From: an uncultured Lachnospiraceae bacterium
GTDB lineage: Bacteria > Bacillota > Clostridia > Lachnospirales > Lachnospiraceae
Direction: 5' to 3'
Assembly: GCA_910577165.1 (NCBI GenBank)
Contig: CAJTLX010000001.1
Coordinates: forward strand, 124,001-188,000
DNA: 64,000 bases
The translations under genes and the position numbers were made by a program. The notes beneath the pieces are model-generated. The model was not told the DNA's origin, did not search any database, and saw nothing but the letters and a program-made list of their open reading frames with translations. The first letter of the stretch is position 1; each line of letters begins with the position of its first letter. This document shows positions 17,424 through 25,789 of the stretch, piece after piece.

Positions 17424-18275
17424 TTATTCACCGAAAACGCTCTGAAATGCTTTTATACAATTCTGCCCTTTTGATCGATCCAAAACAGCGTAAAATATCG
17501 AATTAAAATATTCTCCCATCCCTTCTTCCAAAATTTCTTTCCACCAGGTAGCCACCTCTTTTGGATCATTTCTGAATACGCCACAGCCATATGCTCCAAG
17601 AATCAAATGCTTTGCCTGTTGCTCTGCAAAAATTCCCAGAGCCAGCTTCATGCGCTGGCGCATCTTGTATTTCGCCTCTTCTTCATCTTCTCCCTTTAAG
17701 ATTACCTGACCCATATTTACCGCTGGCAATGTCAACACGGAAGCCTTTTGATAACCTGTCAGTTGAAATGCTCCATTCCGGAAAAATAGTACATCTGGCG
17801 AATAAATTCCGTAATCCAAATACATCATCGAACGATGGGATCTATTTTCCTGATAGTAGGTTTCGTGAGCGATTAATGTGGGATAGAGGGTACTTGAAGC
17901 GGCCAGACTTTCTTCCTGCGCCATCGCTCCATTTAGAAATCCCCCGCCCGGATTTTTCGCACTGGCAAAATTCAGCACTCCTATCCCGCTTTTTCCTTCC
18001 CTACTTAAAATATGAATAGCATCCACAGTGGAAATATTTTCTAATCTGGTTTCCGGCTGTTTACATTTATGCATTTTAACTTTTTCTCGTATTTCCTTTG
18101 CTTGTTGAGGAGAAATTATAATACTGTCCTCAATGGACTTAGTTAATTCTTTCTTAATTTCGATACACACTTTCTCGGAATACTGTCCCAGTTCCGCTTC
18201 CCTCTTTACTGGCAATTCATAATATCCCTGTTTTATAATGGCAAGGGTTTCTCTCGCAATTGCTTTTCGATCCAT
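17424..18275 (-). CDS. PARG-like macrodomain protein (TIGR02452 family)
   Basis: The product of about 283 residues carries the poly(ADP-ribose) glycohydrolase signature GGG-x7-QEE (NPGGGFLNGAMAQEESL) plus VLNFASAKNPGGG and ILGAYGCGVFRNDP, which line the ADP-ribose pocket. It likely removes ADP-ribose from proteins or nucleic acids in the cytoplasm. The start at 18275 (MDRKAIARETL) has GGGAAGGAG at proper distance; the frame is open 93 nt further upstream, but no site supports a longer form. The gene stands alone; the nearest defence-type genes are the Shango operon about 3 kb away. Confidence 0.88.
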   Translation of the reverse strand: MDRKAIARETLAIIKQGYYELPVKREAELGQYSEKVCIEIKKELTKSIEDSIIISPQQAKEIREKVKMHKCKQPETRLENISTVDAIHILSREGKSGIGVLNFASAKNPGGGFLNGAMAQEESLAASSTLYPTLIAHETYYQENRSHRSMMYLDYGIYSPDVLFFRNGAFQLTGYQKASVLTLPAVNMGQVILKGEDEEEAKYKMRQRMKLALGIFAEQQAKHLILGAYGCGVFRNDPKEVATWWKEILEEGMGEYFNSIFYAVLDRSKGQNCIKAFQSVFGE

Positions 18276-18498
18276 TATTTCCATCTCCTTCCCTTTAAGT
18301 TTTTCTATCTTCTCCGCCAATGCCCCTAAAAGTATAAAAATTTGATTTCTTTCTAACTTAGTATACACTTTTTATATTCAAATTTCAATTGGTTTGGTTT
18401 AATTTTTTGAACAACTTTTTGATTTGGAAATTGCAATTTCGAATGATATGCTTTATCCTTATTATAAAAGTGATTTACCGACCGCTGAACAAAAATCC

Positions 18499-18527
18499 TT
18501 GACAAAATATCTCCGATCGCGTATGCT
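18499..18527 (+). promoter_or_regulatory. sigma-A promoter of the SIMPL-protein gene
   Basis: TTGACA (18499-18504) and TATGCT (18522-18527) are 17 bp apart. The predicted leader of about 245 nt would run through the whole LR3 element. Confidence 0.7.
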
Positions 18528-18597
18528 ATTATTAGTTGGAAGGAAAATTCCAAAAAACAAAGCGGTAAACAAAATCCCAAACAATGCAGCCATTCAA

Positions 18598-18753
18598 CAA
18601 TTAACCACAAAGATTTCCCTTTCTCTTAGATAGGGGAGGAATTAAAGAAATAATTGTAACGACAGTAGCGGACGGAGCAAAAGTGGTATCTCCCACTGCC
18701 ATAAGGCAATCCACGTAATTGTCTTGCTCCCAACTGCCGCGAATGGATTGAAA
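18598..18753 (-). ncRNA. LR3 candidate structured RNA, copy A
   Basis: About 156 nt are shared with a second copy at 31.6 kb. The 102-nt core (18652-18753) aligns without gaps, with 16 differences that are all transitions. Helices AATCCAY/GTGGATT, GCAGTRG/CTACTGY and GGAGC/GCTCC can form; the changing pairs stay pairable (as G-U) when read on the minus strand, opposite to the downstream gene, hence the strand given. It lies 25 nt before the SIMPL-protein start codon. Confidence 0.5.
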
Positions 18754-18777
18754 CAAAATAACAGGAGGAATTATATC

Positions 18778-19449
18778 ATGCCAAGAACAATCACTGTAAA
18801 GGGAATTGGAAAAGTATCCGCCAAACCGGATTATGTTGCACTTTCTATGACCTTGGAGTCACGCAATAAGGACTATGACAAGGCAGTTGAGCTTGCCTCA
18901 CAGTATATCGAGGAATTAACACAGGCTCTCGTTGCTGTCGGCTATGCGAAAGAAGCCTTAAAAACTACAAATTTCAATGTACATATTAGCTATAACAATG
19001 AAAAGGACGAGCGCGGAAACTGGAAAAATGTTTTTGATGCTTATGTTGTCACGCACAATTTAAAATTAGAATTTGATTTTGATATGGAACGTCTTTCCAC
19101 AACGCTCTCCGCGATTTCTGGCTGCAAATCGCACCCGCAGATCTCAATTGCGTTTACGGTCAAGGAGCCTAATGCCATCAAGGAAGAACTGCTGCGCCAC
19201 GCCGCCGATAATGCAAAGCAGAAGGCAGAAATCCTGTGTGCAGCGTCCGGTGTAAAACTTGGCACTCTTTTAAATATTGATTACAATTGGACAGATATAA
19301 ATATTCATTCGAATACAAGATATATGCGTGCAGAGAAAAGCCGTGGTGTAGCGGTTCCTGCAATGTTGGCGGACACAAGATCGATCGATATCGAACCGGA
19401 GGATATTCATTTGAACGATTCTGCTACTTTTATATGGGAAATCGCATAA
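18778..19449 (+). CDS. SIMPL-domain (DUF541) protein
   Basis: The 223-residue protein starts MPRTITVKGIGKVSAKPDYV, the typical SIMPL/DUF541 opening (compare YggE/BP26), and continues with two alpha/beta repeats including KTTNFNVHISYNNE. Family members form ring or channel-like oligomers and have been tied to oxidative stress. Unlike YggE there is no signal peptide, so this one is cytoplasmic. The ATG at 18778 follows AGGAGG; an upstream in-frame ATG lies inside the conserved LR3 core and is not used. Its leader carries LR3. Confidence 0.85.
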   Translation: MPRTITVKGIGKVSAKPDYVALSMTLESRNKDYDKAVELASQYIEELTQALVAVGYAKEALKTTNFNVHISYNNEKDERGNWKNVFDAYVVTHNLKLEFDFDMERLSTTLSAISGCKSHPQISIAFTVKEPNAIKEELLRHAADNAKQKAEILCAASGVKLGTLLNIDYNWTDINIHSNTRYMRAEKSRGVAVPAMLADTRSIDIEPEDIHLNDSATFIWEIA

Positions 19450-19504
19450 TCAGAGCCGGACTGGTAATTAATACAAAAATAAATTAAAAGCATAATAAAA
19501 AAGA

Positions 19505-19570
19505 GCGGGGAAGAAAAATTTCCATACTAAAACTTAGAAAATATAGTAATGGAAAATTTTTCTTCCTCGC
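19505..19570. terminator. bidirectional hairpin overlapping the kinase 3' end
   Basis: Arms GCGGGGAAGAAAAATTTCCA and TGGAAAATTTTTCTTCCTCG pair around a short A/T-rich loop between the converging SIMPL gene and histidine kinase gene. One arm is inside the last codons of the kinase. Confidence 0.65.
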
Positions 19571-20852
19571 AGCAACAATTTATCATCCCGTGAATATGAT
19601 CGGCAAAAGCCGCGATACTTTGCATCCCCAACCCATGGTTTTGTCCCCTTTGACTTTTGGGCAGACCAGTAAAAGAATCCATAATTACCTGTTCCCTGCA
19701 GGGATTTTGCAGAAAGAGGAGCAGATGTTTTTTATCGCATTGAATTTTTCCTTCGATAACTCGATTTTCTTCCTCATATTCCTTTACCGTAAATATTGCA
19801 TTTTCAAGCAGATTTGCAATCACTGCCGTAAACTCATAGTCGTTGATGGGGATTTCCCTTTCTACCTGAATTTGCAGTCGCAGATCAATCCGGAGGGCAT
19901 CTGTTTTCTTTGCAATCTGGCAAATAAAGGTATTTACCAATAAATTATCGCAGTATGTCTGCACCCGGTTAGCATCTGCCACATCATTGATATGGGCGGT
20001 AATATGGTGGATCTCCTCGTACTCGCCCTCCTCTAAAAGTGTATCGATCATCTGGGAATAATGTCTAATATCATGGCGCAAAATTTTCAAATTCTGTTCC
20101 GATTGTTTTATCAGCTCATATTGATTTTCCAATCCTTTAATATGCATTTCAAAGAGAATATTCTTCCAAAAAATATCGGTCTTTTTATTTTCACTTTCCA
20201 CATAGCGCAGTACCACCACATAGGATACAAACATTGTAATAATAAAAAATAGAACTGCAGGAATATTCGTGGGAATTTCATCCAATGTATTTGGAAAATA
20301 GGCAATAAAAGTAAAGCTGCAATAAAAACAAATTGGAATTAGACAAAGCTCCCACCAATTTTGCATAAAGTGTGGCTCTTTTCCAACCTGCACATCATAA
20401 CAAGAAGATTTTTCCACATGTGCAAGCCAGATTTTCCGGATTCTAACGCATAAAATCATTAAAATTACAAAGTGGATAAAAAAACTTCCTGCCAGGGATA
20501 AAATGGTATGTCCCGTATAATAATAGAGAATTGTTGCCGAAAGGCTGCCCGCAATCACATAATTTGAGGCACTCAGCCCCATAAACAAGACCTTGCTGTT
20601 CTTATAAGCGGAAATAATAATTCCTGTGGATTGTGCGATAATTATCTGAACTACTGTTACAAATACATAGCAGAGATCACTGTCCGGAAAGAGACTCAGT
20701 TTCAGAATATCCGTTATAGTAATAAGGAAAAACGAGAGAAAACAGATTCCGATCGTTGTACGTTTTGAATACTTATGTACATTAAACAAATAAATAAAAG
20801 TAAACAAAAATATATGACTCAACATATAAGAAATATTTTTAAAACCTTCCAT
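19527..20852 (-). CDS. GHKL-type sensor histidine kinase (AgrC-like)
   Basis: The 441-residue membrane kinase has six or seven hydrophobic segments in residues 10-215, a coiled linker, the phosphoacceptor box LRHDIRHYSQM (His260/His264) and a GHKL ATPase domain with N-box VIANLLENAI and G-box GLGMQSI. This arrangement is shared with peptide-sensing AgrC/NatK-type kinases. Its response regulator gene is 9 nt upstream in the same transcript. No AgrD-like or AgrB-like gene is next to it, so the signal is unknown. Confidence 0.9.
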   Translation of the reverse strand: MEGFKNISYMLSHIFLFTFIYLFNVHKYSKRTTIGICFLSFFLITITDILKLSLFPDSDLCYVFVTVVQIIIAQSTGIIISAYKNSKVLFMGLSASNYVIAGSLSATILYYYTGHTILSLAGSFFIHFVILMILCVRIRKIWLAHVEKSSCYDVQVGKEPHFMQNWWELCLIPICFYCSFTFIAYFPNTLDEIPTNIPAVLFFIITMFVSYVVVLRYVESENKKTDIFWKNILFEMHIKGLENQYELIKQSEQNLKILRHDIRHYSQMIDTLLEEGEYEEIHHITAHINDVADANRVQTYCDNLLVNTFICQIAKKTDALRIDLRLQIQVEREIPINDYEFTAVIANLLENAIFTVKEYEEENRVIEGKIQCDKKHLLLFLQNPCREQVIMDSFTGLPKSQRGQNHGLGMQSIAAFADHIHGMINCCCEEEKFSITIFSKF

Positions 20853-20861
20853 ATCCCGCCT

Positions 20862-21596
20862 CTACCTATAATATTCTGTGGCAAAAGAAAGATATTCATT
20901 CTTCACTGTTGCCGCCCGCTTCTTGCTGACCGGAATACAGGTGCTGCTCTCCATAGTAATGCAGTTTTTTGATAATTGCTGCACATAATTTAAGTTCACA
21001 AGAAAAGATTTGTGAACCTGGATAAAACGCCGATCTTCCAGCAGACTGCCGATCTCTTCCTCAAAGGATTTTCTTATAAAGAGACTTTTTAATACTTCCC
21101 CATCCGTTCGGTGAATTTCTAATGTCCGCGAGACATTTTCAATATATTCAATTCTAGAGTGGGGAATCGTCACCAGCCCCCCTCTTGTTTTCAGCAGATA
21201 TGAGGCATCAATATTTATTTTTGTATAGGTGAGTGCATAATCGATTGCCTCAAATAATTTTTCCCGGCTGATCGGTTTTAACAGATAACGAATCGCGTGT
21301 ACATTGTACGCACCTAATGCAAAATCATCAGAAGTTGTAATATAAATAATTGCGGATTCATTTCCCAGGCTCCTTAATTGTCTGCCAAGATCAAGCCCCG
21401 TTGTAGGCATCATAATCATGTCCAACAGGTAAATGTCCGCTAATTCATTCTCCTCAATTTTTTTGGATAATGCGGATGCATCGGAAAATTTTTCTATATC
21501 AAAATGGGCATCCGGATGGCTGTTTTGATATGCCAGCAATATTTTTTCTATATTTGATAAGTCCCTGAGACTATCATCACAAATTACTATTTTCAT
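20862..21596 (-). CDS. LytTR-family response regulator (AgrA-like)
   Basis: The 244-residue protein has a receiver domain with phosphoacceptor Asp59 (YLLDMIMMP), acidic pocket IVICDDS and switch residues IIYITTSDDFAL, followed by a LytTR DNA-binding domain (KTRGGLVTIPHSRIEYIENV and FIQVHKSFLVNLNYVQQL). It pairs with the GHKL kinase encoded directly downstream. LytTR proteins usually bind paired 9-bp repeats; none was recognised nearby. Target genes are unknown. Confidence 0.92.
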   Translation of the reverse strand: MKIVICDDSLRDLSNIEKILLAYQNSHPDAHFDIEKFSDASALSKKIEENELADIYLLDMIMMPTTGLDLGRQLRSLGNESAIIYITTSDDFALGAYNVHAIRYLLKPISREKLFEAIDYALTYTKINIDASYLLKTRGGLVTIPHSRIEYIENVSRTLEIHRTDGEVLKSLFIRKSFEEEIGSLLEDRRFIQVHKSFLVNLNYVQQLSKNCITMESSTCIPVSKKRAATVKNEYLSFATEYYR

Positions 21597-21838
21597 AAGT
21601 CTTCCCCAAAAATTATAACATAAAATTATGATAAATTTACAAGCAAACTTCCCTTAATTATAACAGAAAAAAAATAAAAATGCAATATACATTACTTGCT
21701 TTTTCTTATTATTTATGTTATATTTTTCTATATATTTATATTCTAAATTTAGTTTTCTTTGTACTTATGTACCAAAGATATACAAATATTCGCATTCCCG
21801 GCAAAATATACTCCATTCCAAAAATCACAGTCCCCAAT

Positions 21839-21866
21839 AAAGTAAGAAAGGGAGGTTTTCCTCCCC
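21839..21866 (-). terminator. rho-independent terminator of the PAP2 gene
   Basis: On the minus strand GGGGAGG AAAA CCTCCC is followed by TTTCTTACTTT, immediately after the stop codon. Confidence 0.8.
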
Positions 21867-22400
21867 TTATTTTCCCATTTTATTTTTTCGCTGAAATAAT
21901 TTATCAATAAGAGCAGCTCCCACCGCTCCGGAGACAATGCCAACAATGATTCCGCCAAGAATATCAGTTGGATAATGTACATAGAGATACATTCTTGAAA
22001 ACGCAATCAGGATTGCCAAAATCCCCGATGGAATCCACAGATGACTTTTTGCGAAGAACATGGCGGAAACTGCCGCAAATGCCGCCGCCGTATGTCCGGA
22101 CGGAAAGGAATAATCAAAAGGTTTTTTGACCATCAATTCAATCAGCGTATTGATATCATAGGGTCTTGTGCGCGCAACCATCGGTTTGATCAAAAGATTG
22201 CACAAAAGCAGGTCAACAAGTAATGCTGCTGCTATCGTTAAACCGAGTCTGCGCGTCTTTGGAATACCCAATAATACTGCGGCAAGCACAATCCAAATCA
22301 ATCCAAAATCCCCAAGCCAGCTAAAAAACGGCATCAGGACATCACCAAACGGCGTGTGAAGCTCCTGCAGCCAGTCAAGTAAACGAAATTCCCAGTCCAT
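21867..22400 (-). CDS. PAP2-family membrane phosphatase
   Basis: The 177-residue protein has all three PAP2 signature motifs: KPMVARTRP (K-x6-RP), PSGH (FDYSFPSGHTAAA) and the SR-x5-H-x3-D motif in SRMYLYVHYPTDILGG, between five or six transmembrane segments. Such enzymes dephosphorylate lipid phosphates such as undecaprenyl-pyrophosphate or phosphatidic acid at the outer face of the membrane. The start at 22400 (MDWEFRLLDWLQEL) has GAGGGGAGAAA upstream. It is monocistronic with its own terminator. Confidence 0.9.
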   Translation of the reverse strand: MDWEFRLLDWLQELHTPFGDVLMPFFSWLGDFGLIWIVLAAVLLGIPKTRRLGLTIAAALLVDLLLCNLLIKPMVARTRPYDINTLIELMVKKPFDYSFPSGHTAAAFAAVSAMFFAKSHLWIPSGILAILIAFSRMYLYVHYPTDILGGIIVGIVSGAVGAALIDKLFQRKNKMGK

Positions 22401-22478
22401 TTTCTCCCCTCTTTCTGCCGTATGGCATCGATATTGCATCCGTCCAAATCAATTATTTTTTCCCGCACAAAGCGACTT

Positions 22479-23120
22479 TTAATTAATTCTTTCCGCGCAG
22501 ACCGAATTTTTGTTTTCTACCATCACCACCCGCGCCCCTATCTGGATGGCCTCCTGCAAATCATGTGTCACCATAACCACTGTGCGCCCCTCCGCGCGGC
22601 TCTTTATATATTCTGCTGCCCGCGTCTTTGTCGCCGCATCCAGTCCGGTAAACGGCTCATCTAAAAGAAGTATTTCCCCCTCCGCACAGAGTGCGCGCAC
22701 AATGGCAACACGCTGTCTCATCCCGCCGCTTAGCTGTGCTACCGGCTTTTCCTCATAATCATGCAGCCCGACAGCCTGAAATTCCTGAAGTAAAAAATTC
22801 GCAATAGCAGTTTTCCCCGCCTTTTTTTCCGCCCCAAATTTTTTTTGATTTAATACCAGCGCGACATTTTCAAATGCGTTCGCCCATCCTAACAGCCGGT
22901 TCTCCTGAAAAACCATCGAAACCTTTTTGCCCTGCAAGCCGGAAATTTGCCCCGAGTCCGGTTTGGTTAACCCTGCTAAAATGCGAAGAATTGTTGTTTT
23001 CCCAATACCGGACTCCCCCATCAGACAAATTTTTTCGCCGTCCTCTATGAAAATAGAAAAATTTGTAAGTACCTTCTGATCCCCGTATGATTTCTTTATC
23101 TGTTTCATCTCAATTGGCAT
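22479..23120 (-). CDS. ABC importer ATPase, nitrate/sulfonate/taurine type
   Basis: The 213-residue ATPase has Walker A GESGIGKT (residues 35-42), signature LSGGMRQR, Walker B ILLLDEPF and H-loop VTHDL. It is most like SsuB/TauB/ThiZ-type subunits. It is translated just after the permease gene (21-nt gap), so the two form a transporter. The periplasmic-type binding protein normally encoded with them is not in the window, and the substrate cannot be read; pyrimidine precursors, sulfonates or nitrate are all possible. Confidence 0.88.
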   Translation of the reverse strand: MPIEMKQIKKSYGDQKVLTNFSIFIEDGEKICLMGESGIGKTTILRILAGLTKPDSGQISGLQGKKVSMVFQENRLLGWANAFENVALVLNQKKFGAEKKAGKTAIANFLLQEFQAVGLHDYEEKPVAQLSGGMRQRVAIVRALCAEGEILLLDEPFTGLDAATKTRAAEYIKSRAEGRTVVMVTHDLQEAIQIGARVVMVENKNSVCAERIN

Positions 23121-23141
23121 AATCGCCTCCGATTTCTCTGC

Positions 23142-23882
23142 CTATACCATTCTTCGGATTCCCCACATCACCAGTTTTTCAAATAATACGCTGATCGCCA
23201 CAATCACAATCGTCCATGCAAATAATTCCGGGGTCATCAGATAGAGCTTTGCCTTATACAACTCACCCCCAATGGAATTTTTTGGGAGTCCGATCACCTC
23301 GGCGGCAATCCCGGATTTCCAACAAAATCCAAGTCCTACGGAACAGGCGGTCACAAATGCAGGGCGCACGGCGGGCAGATAAATATTTTTTATTTTCTTC
23401 CATATTCCAAGCTGAAAAACCTTTGCCATTTCCAAAAGTTTTGCATCCGTCTGCCGAATGCCACCGCGCACATTGGTAAAAACAACAGGAAGCACCATCA
23501 AAAATGAGATCACAATGGAAAGCTGTGCGGAATGCACCCAAAGCAGCACAAGAATCACAAAGGAAGCCACGGGGATGGATTTCATCAACTGCATCAACAA
23601 CTGTAAAATTTCTCCAATTTGCGCGTTTAATTCCGCAAGTACTGCGGTAAAGATTCCCGCTATCATGGCAAGGATAAATCCCGCGGCAATGCGCACAAAG
23701 GAAGCAGCAATGGAATGATAAAATTCCTTTGTGCGCGCGAGAGAAATCAGCGCGTGAAGCGTATCCGGCACAGATGGCAGAAAAACACTTTTGTCCACCC
23801 ACATACTTAAACACTGCCATGTTACAAGCAACACAAGCACCGCAATTATTTTACGCCGGTAAATCATGCACTTTCTTTCCAT
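23142..23882 (-). CDS. ABC importer permease, SsuC/TauC type
   Basis: The 246-residue membrane protein has six hydrophobic segments and the coupling EAA-type loop ARVFQ-like stretch KLLEMAKVFQLGIWKKIKNI before YLPAVRPAFVTACSVGLG. This fits the BPD_transp_1 permeases of the nitrate/sulfonate/taurine class. The start may be 23882 or the ATG 15 nt inside (MIYRRK). It is the first gene of a two-gene operon with the ATPase; no binding protein precedes it. Confidence 0.87.
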   Translation of the reverse strand: MERKCMIYRRKIIAVLVLLVTWQCLSMWVDKSVFLPSVPDTLHALISLARTKEFYHSIAASFVRIAAGFILAMIAGIFTAVLAELNAQIGEILQLLMQLMKSIPVASFVILVLLWVHSAQLSIVISFLMVLPVVFTNVRGGIRQTDAKLLEMAKVFQLGIWKKIKNIYLPAVRPAFVTACSVGLGFCWKSGIAAEVIGLPKNSIGGELYKAKLYLMTPELFAWTIVIVAISVLFEKLVMWGIRRMV

Positions 23883-24012
23883 CCCATCCCGTCCCCTCTC
23901 TCATCTACAATGCAAATATGCTCGTGCAGTTTATTCTTCCCTGCAACTTTCTCCTACTCTACTGCGCAAATAAATTCGTACAGTTTATTTTTTATTACTA
24001 TTTTTTATTACT

Positions 24013-25782
24013 CTACTGGACGAATTGACTATTATAGAGATTTGCGTAGAAGCCACCCTGTTTAAGCAGTGTCTCATGATTTCCCTGCTCAATAATATTT
24101 CCGTCCTTCATCACAAGAATAATATCCGCTGTCTGAATAGTTGATAGGCGATGCGCGACAATAAAGCTTGTGCGCCCCTCCATCATTTTTGCAAATGCAT
24201 TCTGGATCTTTAATTCTGTGCGCGTATCAATAGAGGAGGTCGCCTCGTCCAAAATAAGCATTGGAGGCAGACAGAGCATTACGCGCGCAATACACAAAAG
24301 CTGCTTTTGTCCCTGTGATAAACTTCCGCCATCTTCGCCGATCGCGGTGTCGTACCCCTGCGGCAGACGCTTGATAAAACTGTGTGCGTGTGCCGCCTTT
24401 GCCGCCGCAATAATTTCTTCCTCGCTGGCAAAAGGCTTTCCCATTGTCAGATTTTCCCTGATGGTTCCCACTTTGAGCCAGGTTTCCTGAAGCACCATAC
24501 CAAAACCCCTTCGCAGACTTGCGCGCGTCGCCTCACGGATATCCGTGCCATTTACTTTGATGCTGCCGGAATTCACATCGTAAAAACGCATCAGCAGATT
24601 GATTACTGTCGTCTTGCCGCAACCCGTCGGTCCGACAATCGCCACGCGCTGTCCCGGTCTTACCGAAAGATTAAAATTCTGAATTAATTTCTGCGTTGGC
24701 ATATAGGAAAAATAAACATTATCTAATGCAACCTTGCCATCCACATCCTTTAAAATTACCGCATTTTCTGCCTCCGGAATCTGCGGCTCTTCCTCAATCA
24801 ATTCAAAGATGCGCGCCGCGCAGGCGAGCGCGTTCTGCAATTCAGTCACAACACCCGAAATTTCATTAAACGGCTTGGTATACTGATTGGCATAGCTTAA
24901 AAAGCACGAGAGCTGCCCGACGGTAATGCCGCCGGAGATCGCGGAGATCGCGCCGGTCAGACCCACACCAGTATAAACTAAACTGTTGACGAAACGTGTT
25001 GCTGGGTTTGTGGTTGAGGAGAAGAAAATCGCCTTGAGCGAACATTTCTCAAGTCTGCCGTTAATCTCGTCAAAACGCGCAAGGACTTCATCTTCCTGCC
25101 CGAACGCCTGCACCACCTTCTGATTTCCGATCATCTCGTCAATCAATGCGGTCTGCTCGCCGCGCGTCTCGGACTGAAGCTTAAACATCGAGTAGGTTTT
25201 CTTTGCGATAAATGCCGCCACAAAAAGTGATACCGGCGTAACCAGCACAACAACCAGCGTGATCTTGCCGTTCAGCGAAATCATAAACAAAAGCGTTCCA
25301 AGGATGGTGATCACGCCGGTAAAAAGCTGCGTAAATCCCATTAAAAGACCATCGGAAAACTGATCAACATCCGCGATCACGCGGCTGACTACCTCACCGT
25401 AAGAATGCCCGTCAATGTATTTGAGCGGAAGGATTTCAATTTTGTGAAATGCCTCGCGCCTGATATCGTGAATTACATGGTAGGCAATTTGATTATTGCT
25501 CACATTCATCAGCCACTGGGATACTGCTGTAAGCAGGACAATCACCACAATCTTTTTTACAATCGAAAGCACCGGATCAAAATTTACCAAGCCCTTATCA
25601 ATAATATAGTCGATCGCATCGCCGGTCAAAATTGGCACATAGAGCGTAAGTGCCACGGTAATTGCCGCGCATAAAATAGAGAGTATAACAAAAAATAAAT
25701 AGCGGCGAATATAGCGCAATACCTTGCCCAATGTCCCTTTGGTCATCGAGTAGTTTTGATTTCCATTTTTCCCCTTTTTCAT
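24013..25782 (-). CDS. ABC exporter half-transporter with canonical ATP site
   Basis: The product (589 residues) has an N-terminal six-helix exporter domain (residues 20-320) and a C-terminal ATPase with Walker A GPTGCGKT, signature LSQGQKQ, and Walker B MLILDEATSSID with the catalytic Glu. It is encoded 8 nt after its partner, and together they should form a heterodimeric multidrug or lipid flippase-like exporter of the LmrCD/BmrCD type. The start at 25782 (MKKGKNGNQNYS) was chosen because upstream codons overlap the partner gene. Substrates are unknown. Confidence 0.9.
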   Translation of the reverse strand: MKKGKNGNQNYSMTKGTLGKVLRYIRRYLFFVILSILCAAITVALTLYVPILTGDAIDYIIDKGLVNFDPVLSIVKKIVVIVLLTAVSQWLMNVSNNQIAYHVIHDIRREAFHKIEILPLKYIDGHSYGEVVSRVIADVDQFSDGLLMGFTQLFTGVITILGTLLFMISLNGKITLVVVLVTPVSLFVAAFIAKKTYSMFKLQSETRGEQTALIDEMIGNQKVVQAFGQEDEVLARFDEINGRLEKCSLKAIFFSSTTNPATRFVNSLVYTGVGLTGAISAISGGITVGQLSCFLSYANQYTKPFNEISGVVTELQNALACAARIFELIEEEPQIPEAENAVILKDVDGKVALDNVYFSYMPTQKLIQNFNLSVRPGQRVAIVGPTGCGKTTVINLLMRFYDVNSGSIKVNGTDIREATRASLRRGFGMVLQETWLKVGTIRENLTMGKPFASEEEIIAAAKAAHAHSFIKRLPQGYDTAIGEDGGSLSQGQKQLLCIARVMLCLPPMLILDEATSSIDTRTELKIQNAFAKMMEGRTSFIVAHRLSTIQTADIILVMKDGNIIEQGNHETLLKQGGFYANLYNSQFVQ

Positions 25783-25789
25783 ATTTTTC

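Noticed and set aside
18353..18610. An 85-codon minus-strand frame before the PARG gene
   Set aside because: It has no ribosome site or recognisable features and overlaps the promoter of the SIMPL gene.
18720..18754. A CRISPR-repeat-like string ending GGATTGAAAC (type I-C-like) in LR3, also near 31621
   Set aside because: It occurs once per locus as part of a longer conserved element, with no spacer array, no leader and no cas genes nearby.
19527..21596. An agr-type quorum-sensing locus
   Set aside because: The kinase and regulator are AgrC/AgrA-like in build, but no AgrB protease or AgrD peptide gene is adjacent.
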